Made by a program: the position numbers and the translations under genes. Positions 1 to 8,709 of a stretch of DNA of 64,000 nt are shown here, piece after piece (positions within the stretch are counted from its first letter, which is position 1; every line of letters starts with the position of its first letter). Source of the stretch: Acidobacteriota bacterium (GTDB taxonomy: Bacteria; Acidobacteriota; Blastocatellia; RBC074); assembly GCA_016710075.1 (NCBI GenBank), contig JADJLO010000043.1:124001-188000 (forward strand). Direction: 5' to 3'. The notes under the pieces were generated by a model, which was not told the DNA's origin, did no database searches, and saw only the letters and a list, made by a program, of their open reading frames with translations.

Positions 1-648
1 CCCTCTCAGCCAGAAGAGAAATTCCGCTTCGTCCATGAAGTCAGTGTGGTTGTTGTATATTTCGAGGCCGTCAAGCTCGTCGGTGGCCCATTTGTCCCGT
101 TCTTCAACATGAGAAAGAAAAATATTACCTCCGACCTGCTTGAACATCCGGATGTACTCTTCAGGCCCTTTCCACGATTTATTGAGATATTCCTTGATGA
201 TCGACTTCTGCGGATAAACAAGGAAGCCTTCGGATTCCGAACCGGGGATGAATAACACACCCTCCCGAATTCCGCGCCAGCTGTCATTGATGAAATCGCG
301 CGGTGGCCGTGCATGGTCGGTCAACAGGATAATGTTGACTCCTGTGCTCTTCGCGGCCTTCAGGATTTCCGGGCGGCTGCCGCCGGTATGAGCCGAATCA
401 TCGGCGTGAGCGTGCATGATCGCCTTGAAATCCGTGAATCCGGTCTGGGTCTTCACTTTTTTTCTTGAATTTTGAAGGCTCAGTCGCTCTTCGCTGGTGG
501 CTCTCAGCCTCTCCATTGAAAGTCGCTGCAGAGTGGTGTATTTTCGCCCCGGCCTGGGGTTTCCTTTTTGCCCTGAGGCTCTCAACGGAAGTATCAGGGC
601 GGCGCACAGGATGGCCGTAAACAGCAAAAAATATCCGATTTTTCTCAA
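1..648 (-). CDS. PHP-domain metallohydrolase, exported (3' part outside window)
   Basis: Reading from a TTG at 648 there is an open frame of 216 codons to the window edge, so the C-terminus is missing. Residues about 1-27 form a signal peptide (basic start, hydrophobic run, ASGQ). PHP-type metal-binding motifs follow: HAHADD near residue 79, TDH near 110, SESEG, and SHVEE. This fits the PHP superfamily (CehA/histidinol-phosphatase-like), metal-dependent phosphoesterases or hydrolases; the substrate cannot be told. TTG is chosen because AAGG lies 8 bases upstream and no ATG gives the signal peptide. It lies 58 bases after the cupin gene on the same strand, so it may be the last visible gene of a four-gene unit. 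Confidence 0.75.
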   Translation of the reverse strand, partial: MRKIGYFLLFTAILCAALILPLRASGQKGNPRPGRKYTTLQRLSMERLRATSEERLSLQNSRKKVKTQTGFTDFKAIMHAHADDSAHTGGSRPEILKAAKSTGVNIILLTDHARPPRDFINDSWRGIREGVLFIPGSESEGFLVYPQKSIIKEYLNKSWKGPEEYIRMFKQVGGNIFLSHVEERDKWATDELDGLEIYNNHTDFMDEAEFLFWLRG

Positions 649-706
649 TGTCGTTACCTTTGTTAAGATTTGAAAAGCCCGGCAATGATTGTGCCGAAGG
701 CGTAAT

Positions 707-1081
707 TTATTGGATCCTGCCGAAATCATCCTGCAGCCGGACGATGTCATCTTCACCAAGATATGTGCCACGCTGAATTTCGATGAATACCAGATTGACA
801 TCGCCCGGATTTTGAATTCGATGAGCCGATGTGATTGGGATATCCACCACATCGCCGGGGTTCATCATGATATCTTCTCCATCGAGTGTGACCATGGCCG
901 TGCCCCGAACAATCATCCAGTGCTCTTCACGGTGAGCATGTTTCTGGTAACTCAGTCTCTTGCCCGGTAGAACCTCTATTCGCTTGACCTTGTAATCCGG
1001 GCCTTCGTCCAGAACCCTGTAATTGCCCCACGGGCGCTCATCATAATCAGTTGAGATGGCAATTGCCTGTTTTTCAGACAT
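707..1081 (-). CDS. Cupin, mannose-6-phosphate isomerase-like
   Basis: A 124-residue single-domain cupin matching the C-terminal cupin of type II phosphomannose isomerase/GDP-mannose pyrophosphorylase (MannoseP_isomer family). The opening ERPWGNYRVLDEG and the metal-site block with KHAHREEHW, followed by GDVVDIP and AHRIQN, are typical; histidines and a glutamate would bind the metal. Stand-alone versions of this domain are often of unknown specificity, so isomerase activity is only an inference. The start has AGAAGGAG 8 bases upstream. It follows the acyl-CoA ligase gene after 57 bases. Confidence 0.8.
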   Translation of the reverse strand: MSEKQAIAISTDYDERPWGNYRVLDEGPDYKVKRIEVLPGKRLSYQKHAHREEHWMIVRGTAMVTLDGEDIMMNPGDVVDIPITSAHRIQNPGDVNLVFIEIQRGTYLGEDDIVRLQDDFGRIQ

Positions 1082-1138
1082 TGGGAATTCTCCTTCTGAA
1101 TTTAGTCTCTATAGAAGCCAGTAATCAAAACCAGGCGA

Positions 1139-2821
1139 TCAGCTCTTGTTCTTCTTAGATTCCACGTCACGCAACTCTCGGCGAAGTATCTTCCCAACCG
1201 CGCTTTTCGGCAGATCGTCCATGAATTCGATAAATGACGGTATCTTGTATTTAGCGAGGTTGGCGCGGCAGTGTTCGAGGATATCGTCTTCCGTGGCCAC
1301 TGTCCCAGCCTTGAGCACGATGAATGCCTTGACAGCTTCGCCGCGGTACTCATCGGGCACGCCGATGACCACCGCTTCAAGGACTGCCGGGTGGGTGAAG
1401 AGCACGTCTTCGACCTCGTTTGGATAAACGTTGAAGCCACTGACGATGATCATGTCCTTCTTCCGCTGAACGATGTAAAAGAAGCCGTCCTCATCCATCC
1501 GCGAGACATCACCGGTATAGAGCCAGCCATCCCTGAGAGCGATAGCCGTTTCTTCGGGCCGGTTCCAGTATCCTTTCATTATCTGAGGGCCGCGAATGCA
1601 GAGCTCGCCCTCCTGGCCGACAGGGACCTCCGTTGTGCCGGTCTCAAGGTCGACGATCTTGCATTCGGTCGAAGGGAAGGGAAGCCCGATGCTCCCGGGT
1701 TTTCTCTTCGCCATCGTTGCCGTCGAGTGTGTTGTCGGAGATGCCTCGGTCAGACCGTATCCCTCGTAAAGCATGGCCCCGCTCATCTGCTCGAACTTCT
1801 CTATCACCTCGACCGGCAGCGGGGCCGAGCCGCTGTTGAATCTCTTGATGTGTTCAAGCCCGCAATTTTTGATCTCGGGATGATTGAGCATCGAAATATA
1901 GAGTGTCGGAACGCTCGGGAAGAATGTCGGCTTGTATTGCCTGATCGCCTGTATCAAAAGATCGGGATCGAATCTCGGGATGGGTATCTGCATCGCGCCG
2001 TTCCAGGTGCCAAGCAAAAGCCCCACGGTCTGCCCGTAAATATGGAAATACGGGATGACCATCAGATACCGCTCCTCGCCCTGCCTGGTCAAAGGCCCTC
2101 CCCATAGAAATGACTGCAGGCAATTGGTGTAAAGATTCGAGTGCGTCAGCATGGCGCCTTTGGGTACGCCTGTCGTGCCGCCGGTATATTGCAGGACGGC
2201 CACATCTTTCTCAGCGTCGATCAGTACTCTCGGAAGGGAGACTTCAGCCGGTTCATTGATCAAGACCTTGAAAGATAGAGTGTTTTCAGGAGCCGGTGGA
2301 GCGGTTTCCGGTGATCCTGAATATTCCTGCAGGCTGGTCGAAATCACATATTCGATTGCAGTTTTATCCTTGATGCTCAAGACCACGGGAGTCATCAGAT
2401 CCATGACGATGACTGCTCTCATTCCGGAATCCTTCGCCACCATTTCAACTTCACGCGGGGTGTAAATCGGATTGATATTGGTCACGATCGCTCCGAGCCT
2501 CGAAATGGCAAAGAAGCTTATCAGGTACTGGGGACAGTTTGGCAGCATGATTCCCACGCGATCGCCTTTCGTAATCCCCATCCTGTGCAGCGATGTCGCC
2601 AGTCGATCAACCTCTGATTTGACTTCGCCGAAAGTCAGTTGCATGCCCATGAAGGCAACAGCCGGTCTTTCTCGAAAATTGACCGTCGCAATCTGCAATA
2701 TTTGATACAACTGCTGCCGCGATGGATTTATCTCCCTCGGCGACCAGTAATCGTAATGCTTCAACCAGGGTTTTTTTGCATAGGGCGATTCATTCTCTGC
2801 TGGATCCATACCGGCGGTCAT
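1139..2821 (-). CDS. Long-chain fatty acid-CoA ligase (FadD-like)
   Basis: A 560-residue ANL-superfamily enzyme that activates a fatty acid to acyl-AMP and then acyl-CoA. The P-loop YTGGTTGVPKGA, the motif YGLTEASP, the hinge region YTGDVSRMDEDGF and the C-terminal catalytic lysine motif SAVGKILRREL are all present, and the length is normal for FadD. The N-terminus (YAKKPWLKHYDYW) resembles bacterial long-chain enzymes. The start is supported by GGAG 9 bases upstream. It sits 85 bases after the phosphotriesterase-like lactonase gene and before the cupin, all on the minus strand, which suggests a small catabolic operon. No defect is seen. Confidence 0.88.
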   Translation of the reverse strand: MTAGMDPAENESPYAKKPWLKHYDYWSPREINPSRQQLYQILQIATVNFRERPAVAFMGMQLTFGEVKSEVDRLATSLHRMGITKGDRVGIMLPNCPQYLISFFAISRLGAIVTNINPIYTPREVEMVAKDSGMRAVIVMDLMTPVVLSIKDKTAIEYVISTSLQEYSGSPETAPPAPENTLSFKVLINEPAEVSLPRVLIDAEKDVAVLQYTGGTTGVPKGAMLTHSNLYTNCLQSFLWGGPLTRQGEERYLMVIPYFHIYGQTVGLLLGTWNGAMQIPIPRFDPDLLIQAIRQYKPTFFPSVPTLYISMLNHPEIKNCGLEHIKRFNSGSAPLPVEVIEKFEQMSGAMLYEGYGLTEASPTTHSTATMAKRKPGSIGLPFPSTECKIVDLETGTTEVPVGQEGELCIRGPQIMKGYWNRPEETAIALRDGWLYTGDVSRMDEDGFFYIVQRKKDMIIVSGFNVYPNEVEDVLFTHPAVLEAVVIGVPDEYRGEAVKAFIVLKAGTVATEDDILEHCRANLAKYKIPSFIEFMDDLPKSAVGKILRRELRDVESKKNKS

Positions 2822-2906
2822 TTAGTATTCTCCGTATTATTGGTTGTAAAGCGAATTGGATTTAGATGTATGTATGAATGAATAATTTATCTTGTTGAGG
2901 CGGTTT

Positions 2907-3884
2907 TCAATAGCTCTTCTGCTGCTCGAATATTTTCTTCGGATTATCGACGAGCATGGTTTTCAGATGTTCATCGGTGACGCCACGTGCTTTAAGGGCG
3001 GGGATGACATCGTTATGGATATGCACGAAGCTCCATTTGGGAAGGACCTGAGCCGCAGAGCCTCCGGGGAACCAGTCATTGAAGCAGGCGGCATCCTGCG
3101 AAAGCACCATTTTATCGGCGTGCCCACGCTTGCACATTGTAGCGACGGTATTAACCCGGTCTTCAAAGGAGAGGATGGTATCTATTCCAAAACGGTCCAT
3201 GCCCAGATACGATCCGTTCAAGATCAGCTCTTCAAGGTAGTCCAGGTCGGTTGTATCCCCGGAATGCCCGATGATGACCCGGGACAGATCGACGCCTTCC
3301 TCGGCAAAGATCAATTGCTGCTCAAGACCGCGCCTGGTCCTGGCGTGAGTGTGTGTCGATATCGGCACGCCGGTCGCACGGTGAGCCTGAGCGACCGCGC
3401 GCAATACTCTCTCGACTCCGGGTGTTATTCCCTGTTTGTCGGTTGCGCATTTCAGGATCCCGGCCCTGACTCCGGTATCCGCTATGCCTTTCTCGATATC
3501 CCTGATGAACATCTCCACCATCGGCTCAGGACCGTCAAAGGGAGTTCCCGGCCCCTGGTAATGGAAATAAAAAGGAATGTCATTGTAGGTATAGAGCCCC
3601 GTGGCAACGATGATGTTTATCTTCGTCTCGGCTGCGACTCGCTGAATACGAGGAATATAACGGCCAAGCCCGATAACCGTCAGATCGACTATCGAATCGA
3701 CGCCTCGTGATTTCAGTTCGTTGAGTCTTGTGATCGCCTCGGCAATTCTCTCTTCCTCATCACCCCAGCGTTCCGGATAATTCTGCATGATCTCCGATGA
3801 AAGCACGAACACGTGTTCATGCATCAGGGTGACACCAAGTTCTGATGTCTCGATTCTCCCGCGAGCCGTGTTAATAAATGCCAT
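2907..3884 (-). CDS. Phosphotriesterase-like lactonase (PTE family)
   Basis: An amidohydrolase-fold enzyme of 325 residues. All binuclear metal ligands can be seen: MHEHV near the N-terminus, the lysine in GILKCATD (expected to be carbamylated), STHTHA, IGHSGD, and the aspartate in LSQDAACFND. Family members hydrolyse lactones, for example acyl-homoserine or other hydroxy-acid lactones, and sometimes organophosphates; which applies here is not clear. I take the ATG at 3884 rather than the further upstream codon at 3917, because AAAGGAAAAA lies just before it and protein similarity begins at MAFINT. It is the first gene of the minus-strand set ending at the window edge and is divergent from the GH18-NodB-GT2 gene. 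Confidence 0.88.
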   Translation of the reverse strand: MAFINTARGRIETSELGVTLMHEHVFVLSSEIMQNYPERWGDEEERIAEAITRLNELKSRGVDSIVDLTVIGLGRYIPRIQRVAAETKINIIVATGLYTYNDIPFYFHYQGPGTPFDGPEPMVEMFIRDIEKGIADTGVRAGILKCATDKQGITPGVERVLRAVAQAHRATGVPISTHTHARTRRGLEQQLIFAEEGVDLSRVIIGHSGDTTDLDYLEELILNGSYLGMDRFGIDTILSFEDRVNTVATMCKRGHADKMVLSQDAACFNDWFPGGSAAQVLPKWSFVHIHNDVIPALKARGVTDEHLKTMLVDNPKKIFEQQKSY

Positions 3885-4001
3885 TCGATTTTTCCTTTGA
3901 TTGATGATTGTCCCCAAACTAATAAATGAACAATAATGATATTATCAATCACACGCATTTGATAAGGGCCATGGTTGCCAATTCGGAAAAAGGAAACAAC
4001 G

Positions 4002-7000
4002 ATGTCATCAGAAACAAATAATTCCCCGGTATTTTACGATCCGGAGGGAAAGCGATATGGGCGCGTACGAATAGTATGGCTGACGTTTGCCGTTCTCATA
4101 ACCTGCCTCATCATTATTTTCATCGTCAGTGTTTTGTTCAATCCGGTCCTGCCAATACTGAATCTTAAACCAATCAGCAGTCTGCCTCGAGTCTCGGATA
4201 TAAACATCAAACCAGATAGTCCTGTGCCAAACCGAATTTCGCAAAAATCCAGGCGAATTGCTGCGGCGCTGAGAGACGAGCCGGCAAAATCTCAATTAAT
4301 ACCCAGTCGCAGACCGGCGCAGATAAACATCCTGCCACAGATGGCTCCAAGAGGCGCAAGGCCGATGCCAGGCATATCTTCAAATGCAAAACCAATCTCC
4401 GCGGGGTTTTATGTGAACTGGGATGATTCAAGCTATCAATCCCTGAAACGAAATCTTGATCGACTGGACTGGGTCATCCCCGAATGGGTGAGGCTGCAGA
4501 ATGGATCTGACCCAGTTGTGAGGGAGATTGATCCGCGTGCAGTTGATTTGATAAGCAGGCAAAAACCCGGGCTCCCCATTATTCCGATGATTCATAATTC
4601 CAAAGATGGAAAATGGAATGTCCCCGCACTGGTGAACGCCCTGACCAGTCCTGTGAATAGAAAACGCGTTATTGACTCACTCGCGAAGCTCGTCGGAGAT
4701 TATAACTGGCGAGGAGTCTGCATAGATTTTGAAGAAATTCCCGACACATCACAGATGGAACTGCTCTATTTTATGCAGGAGCTTCATGCGAATTTCAACC
4801 AGCGGGGATGGCTCGTTATGCAGGCGGTTCCATTCGATGATCCGGCCTGGAATTACACTGCCCTTGCCGGATTCAATGACTACCTGATGCTTATGGCCTA
4901 CGACGAACACTGGGCTGAGAGCTCTCCGGGAAGCGTTTGTGGTCAGAACTGGTACCTGAATACTTTAAACAAGCGACTAAAGGAAGTCAGTCCGGACAAA
5001 ACAATAGTCTGCATCGGCGGATATGGATACGATTGGAGCGGCAAGGGTGAATCGACGGAACTGACTTTTCAGGAGACCGTCCTCATAGCGCGGGATTCAC
5101 AGGCCAAAGTCGAGTTTGACACCGGGACACTCAATCCATACTTCAGATACCAGGATGAAAAAGATGCAGAGCACGAGGTCTGGTTTCTCGATGCGGTGAC
5201 CGCATATAACCAGATGGAAGTTGCCGCAGCAAAAGGAGTCGCCGGATTCGCACTCTGGAGACTGGGTTCGGAAGACCCTTCACTCTGGTCGATTTATGGG
5301 TCTGATGATGGCAAAAAGCATGCAGAAGGTTTAAAGCAGATCCGGTATGGGTATGATGTCGATTTTGAAGGTATGGGCGAGATTCTGGACATCATCGCAT
5401 TGCCGCACGACGGCAGCAGGGCGATCAGCTTTGACTCATCATCCGGCCTGATAACTGAAAATCATTATGACGATAAAAACTATCCCTCGTCATACGTGAT
5501 TCAGCGCATCGGTTATAAACCCGCCCTGATTGCCCTGACTTTTGATGACGGCCCCGATCGCATCTGTACTCCGAAAATACTGGACATCCTCAAAAGAGAG
5601 AACGTCAAGGCTTCATTCTTCATCATTGGCCAGAACGGAGAGACGGAGCCCGATATTCTAAAACGGATAGTTGCCGAAGGGCACGACATAGGTAATCACT
5701 CATTCACCCATCCCAACCTTGGTGAGATCCCATCAAGTCTGACAAAGATGGAGCTGAATGCAACTAAACTTCTGATTGAATCATTGACGGGGCGCTCAAC
5801 GCGTTTGTTCAGAGCGCCGTATTTCGGTGATGCCGAGCCGACGACCCCTGACGAGGTGGAACCCGCAAGAATAGCGAAGGAACTGGGATACATCATCGTC
5901 GGCCTGCGGGTTGATCCTGATGACTGGGCTTTGCCGGGGGCAACTCAAATAGTGGAACGGACGGTCAGCGGCATAACAAACCCGGATCCTGATCAGCGTG
6001 GCCAGATCGTATTGCTTCACGATGGCGGCGGCGACAGATCGCAGACCGTCGATGCTCTTCCGGAGCTTATCAGGGATCTCAGAACCCGTGGTTATCAATT
6101 TGCCACGGTCACTGAGCTTTCTGGTCTCAGCCGGGACGTTACCATGCCTCCGGTCCCGAATAATCGAACCTTTTTCGCCAGAACTGATGAAGGGATATTT
6201 TATTCTGTCTCATACCTCGGCTGGTTATTGCACTGGGTATTCGTCGTCGGAATCATTCTGGGACTCGGAAGGATGCTCTTCATAGGGGCTCTGGCACTGG
6301 CCCAAAGATTTCGTGCCCGCAGGCGCGAAGTGACTCATGCCGGTGAGGCTTTCAATCCATTAATTTCCGTCATCGTACCGGCTTATAACGAAGAGAAGGT
6401 CATTGCCCGAACTATCGAAAGCCTGCTCGCGTCAGATTACTCAAATTTCGAAATAATCGTCGTGGACGATGGGTCTCCCGATAAAACAACAGAGGTCGTG
6501 AAAAATCAGTTTGGCAATGATCCGCGCGTTCAATCCTTCAGGGTTGAGAACGGCGGCAAGGCCGAAGCCCTGAATTTCGGTCTCGGAAAATGCAGTGGAG
6601 AGATCATTATCGGCCTCGATGCCGATACTATTTTCGAAAAGGAGACCATCGGATCTCTTGCTCACAGGTTTGCCGATCCGCAAATGGGCGCCATTGCCGG
6701 GAACGCCAAAGTCGGTAATCGCATCAACCTTATCACCCGTTGGCAGGCACTTGAGTACATCACCTCCCAGAATCTGGACCGGAGGGCATTCTCGAGCCTC
6801 AATTGCATCACCGTGGTGCCGGGAGCAATTGGCGCCTGGCGCCGCGATTTGCTGGATGAGACGAACGGATTCGCTTCCGACACGCTGGCAGAAGATCAGG
6901 ATCTCACTTTGAAGGTGAGAAAACTGGGATACAAGATTGGCTATGAGGAGAACGCCATCGCCTGGACTGAGGCCCCCGATACAGTAAGAGGTCTTGCGAA

Positions 7001-7472
7001 ACAACGATTCAGATGGTCATTTGGAACACTCCAGTGCATGTGGAAGCACCGTGACGCGCTGTTCAGACCGAAATACGGAACGCTTGGATTTCTCGCCATG
7101 CCGAACGTCTGGATCTTTCAGATATTATTCCCGTTGATTTCACCGGTCATGGATTTGATGTTCATCTGGACCCTGATTTCTTCGGTGATCGAAAGGCTTG
7201 AGCACCCCGCCGAATATGCCATATCGAATCTGGGGCAGGTGATGTTCTATTACGCATTATTCCTTGCAGTTGACTGGCTGGCTGCGCTGTTTGCTTTCAC
7301 CCTTGAGAGACATGAGCAGTGGAGTCTGCTCTGGTGGCTTTTCCTGCAAAGGTTTTGTTACAGGCAGGTAATGTATTACGTGATGATCAAATCGGTTCTG
7401 ACCGCTTGCCGCGGCGCCGTCGTCGGATGGGGAAAACTCGAGAGAAAAGCGACGGTCGAAATGCCAAACTGA
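4002..7472 (+). CDS. GH18-like / NodB deacetylase / GT2 synthase fusion protein
   Basis: A 1156-residue membrane protein with three modules. Residues about 24-46 are a membrane anchor. Residues about 130-460 are GH18-like, with a strand ending in CIDFEE (D242, E244/E245) in the place of the catalytic DxE. A NodB polysaccharide deacetylase domain follows with TFDDGPD (D515, D516) and HSFTHP near 566-571. After membrane segments near 735-770 comes a processive GT2 domain with VIVPAYNEE, VVDDGS, DADT and QRFRW (about 1000-1004), then C-terminal membrane helices. Logic: the synthase would make and export a hexosamine polymer while outside domains deacetylate and trim it, like PgaC plus PgaB in one chain. 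Start at 4002 is chosen for AAAAGGAAACAACG upstream. Confidence 0.85.
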   Translation: MSSETNNSPVFYDPEGKRYGRVRIVWLTFAVLITCLIIIFIVSVLFNPVLPILNLKPISSLPRVSDINIKPDSPVPNRISQKSRRIAAALRDEPAKSQLIPSRRPAQINILPQMAPRGARPMPGISSNAKPISAGFYVNWDDSSYQSLKRNLDRLDWVIPEWVRLQNGSDPVVREIDPRAVDLISRQKPGLPIIPMIHNSKDGKWNVPALVNALTSPVNRKRVIDSLAKLVGDYNWRGVCIDFEEIPDTSQMELLYFMQELHANFNQRGWLVMQAVPFDDPAWNYTALAGFNDYLMLMAYDEHWAESSPGSVCGQNWYLNTLNKRLKEVSPDKTIVCIGGYGYDWSGKGESTELTFQETVLIARDSQAKVEFDTGTLNPYFRYQDEKDAEHEVWFLDAVTAYNQMEVAAAKGVAGFALWRLGSEDPSLWSIYGSDDGKKHAEGLKQIRYGYDVDFEGMGEILDIIALPHDGSRAISFDSSSGLITENHYDDKNYPSSYVIQRIGYKPALIALTFDDGPDRICTPKILDILKRENVKASFFIIGQNGETEPDILKRIVAEGHDIGNHSFTHPNLGEIPSSLTKMELNATKLLIESLTGRSTRLFRAPYFGDAEPTTPDEVEPARIAKELGYIIVGLRVDPDDWALPGATQIVERTVSGITNPDPDQRGQIVLLHDGGGDRSQTVDALPELIRDLRTRGYQFATVTELSGLSRDVTMPPVPNNRTFFARTDEGIFYSVSYLGWLLHWVFVVGIILGLGRMLFIGALALAQRFRARRREVTHAGEAFNPLISVIVPAYNEEKVIARTIESLLASDYSNFEIIVVDDGSPDKTTEVVKNQFGNDPRVQSFRVENGGKAEALNFGLGKCSGEIIIGLDADTIFEKETIGSLAHRFADPQMGAIAGNAKVGNRINLITRWQALEYITSQNLDRRAFSSLNCITVVPGAIGAWRRDLLDETNGFASDTLAEDQDLTLKVRKLGYKIGYEENAIAWTEAPDTVRGLAKQRFRWSFGTLQCMWKHRDALFRPKYGTLGFLAMPNVWIFQILFPLISPVMDLMFIWTLISSVIERLEHPAEYAISNLGQVMFYYALFLAVDWLAALFAFTLERHEQWSLLWWLFLQRFCYRQVMYYVMIKSVLTACRGAVVGWGKLERKATVEMPN

Positions 7473-7531
7473 TTGCCCGGGAAAGATCCTTGTCCCTCAT
7501 TGTGAAGGATATGCGGAAGTTTCATCGCCTG

Positions 7532-8587
7532 TCAGCAGATCCTCGGCAACTGCTCACCGCTGAACATGTCGACTATTCGATTGGCTCCAATCGCGCTTTT
7601 CATCGTGACCAGTGAATCTCGTGAATCCGTCACCCTGCCGATGACGGTTGCCCCCTCGCCAAGTGGATGTGATCTCATTACTGATAAAATCTTGTCAGCA
7701 AAAATTTCCGGGACGAAGGTGATGAATCGTCCCTCATTGGCGAGATAGAGTGGGTCGAAACCAAGCATCTCGCAGGCTCCGCGAACGTCTTCACGGACTG
7801 GAATGGCATTCTCCTCGATACTGATCTGGAAGCCGGAAGCTTCAGCGATTTCAACCAGGGCGCTAGCCAGGCCGCCTCGAGTCAGGTCGCGCATGCAGTG
7901 AATCTTTATCCCCTCGTCAATCATTTGACCAACGAGTCCGGCCAGAGCCGCGCAATCGCTCTCGATCTCGGTTTCGAACTCAAGGTTTTCGCGTTTGGCC
8001 ATGATGGCAATGCCGTGCCGTCCAAGATCACCATTGAGCACGATCAAATCGCCGGGGCGGACGCTGGCTGGGGCTATCACGAGATCATGCTCGATGACTC
8101 CAATACCGGCAGTGTTGATGAAAATCCCGTCGCCTTTTCCTTTATCGACCACCTTGGTATCGCCGGTTACAATCTGGACCCCGGCTTCTGACGCAGCCTT
8201 CTGCATCGACTGCACTATGCGCCACAGATCCTCCATCGGCAGCCCTTCTTCCAGAATAAATCCCGTGCTGAGATAGAGAGGACGAGCTCCGCACATTGCC
8301 AGATCGTTGACGGTGCCGTTGATGGCCAGGGAGCCGATGTCACCTCCGGGAAAGAAGATCGGCTTGACGACATACGTGTCGGTTGAGAATGCCAGCCGGC
8401 CGCCATTATGCGAGAAGACCGCTCCATCGTGCTTTGCGTCGAGCAGCGGATTCTGAAACGCCGGCCCGAACATCTTTTCAATCAACTGGTGCATCAGCTT
8501 CCCGCCGCCTCCGTGAGCCAGCATCACTTGAGGATACTGCTGGATCGGTATCGGACAGGAAAGGATGAAATCCTTTGAATCAGTCAT
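7532..8587 (-). CDS. hypE: Hydrogenase maturation factor HypE
   Basis: A 351-residue AIR-synthase-fold protein that dehydrates the carbamoylated C-terminal cysteine (transferred by HypF) to a thiocyanate, the source of the cyanide ligands of the [NiFe] site. The N-terminal block GGGGKLMHQLIEKMF, the dimer and ATP region DLGRHGIAIMA, and the C-terminus ending EQLPRIC with the modifiable cysteine as last residue are all present, so it looks intact. AGGTGA lies about 10 bases before the start. It is separated from the rest of the hyp genes by matB/matC-like genes and is read away from matB (122-base divergent spacer). Confidence 0.95.
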   Translation of the reverse strand: MTDSKDFILSCPIPIQQYPQVMLAHGGGGKLMHQLIEKMFGPAFQNPLLDAKHDGAVFSHNGGRLAFSTDTYVVKPIFFPGGDIGSLAINGTVNDLAMCGARPLYLSTGFILEEGLPMEDLWRIVQSMQKAASEAGVQIVTGDTKVVDKGKGDGIFINTAGIGVIEHDLVIAPASVRPGDLIVLNGDLGRHGIAIMAKRENLEFETEIESDCAALAGLVGQMIDEGIKIHCMRDLTRGGLASALVEIAEASGFQISIEENAIPVREDVRGACEMLGFDPLYLANEGRFITFVPEIFADKILSVMRSHPLGEGATVIGRVTDSRDSLVTMKSAIGANRIVDMFSGEQLPRIC

Positions 8588-8709
8588 TTTCTTTTTTCAC
8601 CTGTTGAATATTGATTATTGATAATTCATTAGTCAGAATCTCTTTAACTATCGTCCAACATATGAAAACTATCAACTGATTTTAACTCATTCTTTGACTG
8701 AAAAATTAC

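Noticed and set aside
1271..2107. Long plus-strand frame opposite the FadD-like gene
   Set aside because: It is antisense to a well-supported gene, its protein shows no family features, and no ribosome-binding site is present.
2892..3710. Plus-strand frame of 272 codons opposite the lactonase gene
   Set aside because: Mirror of a conserved coding region; composition is unlike a real protein.
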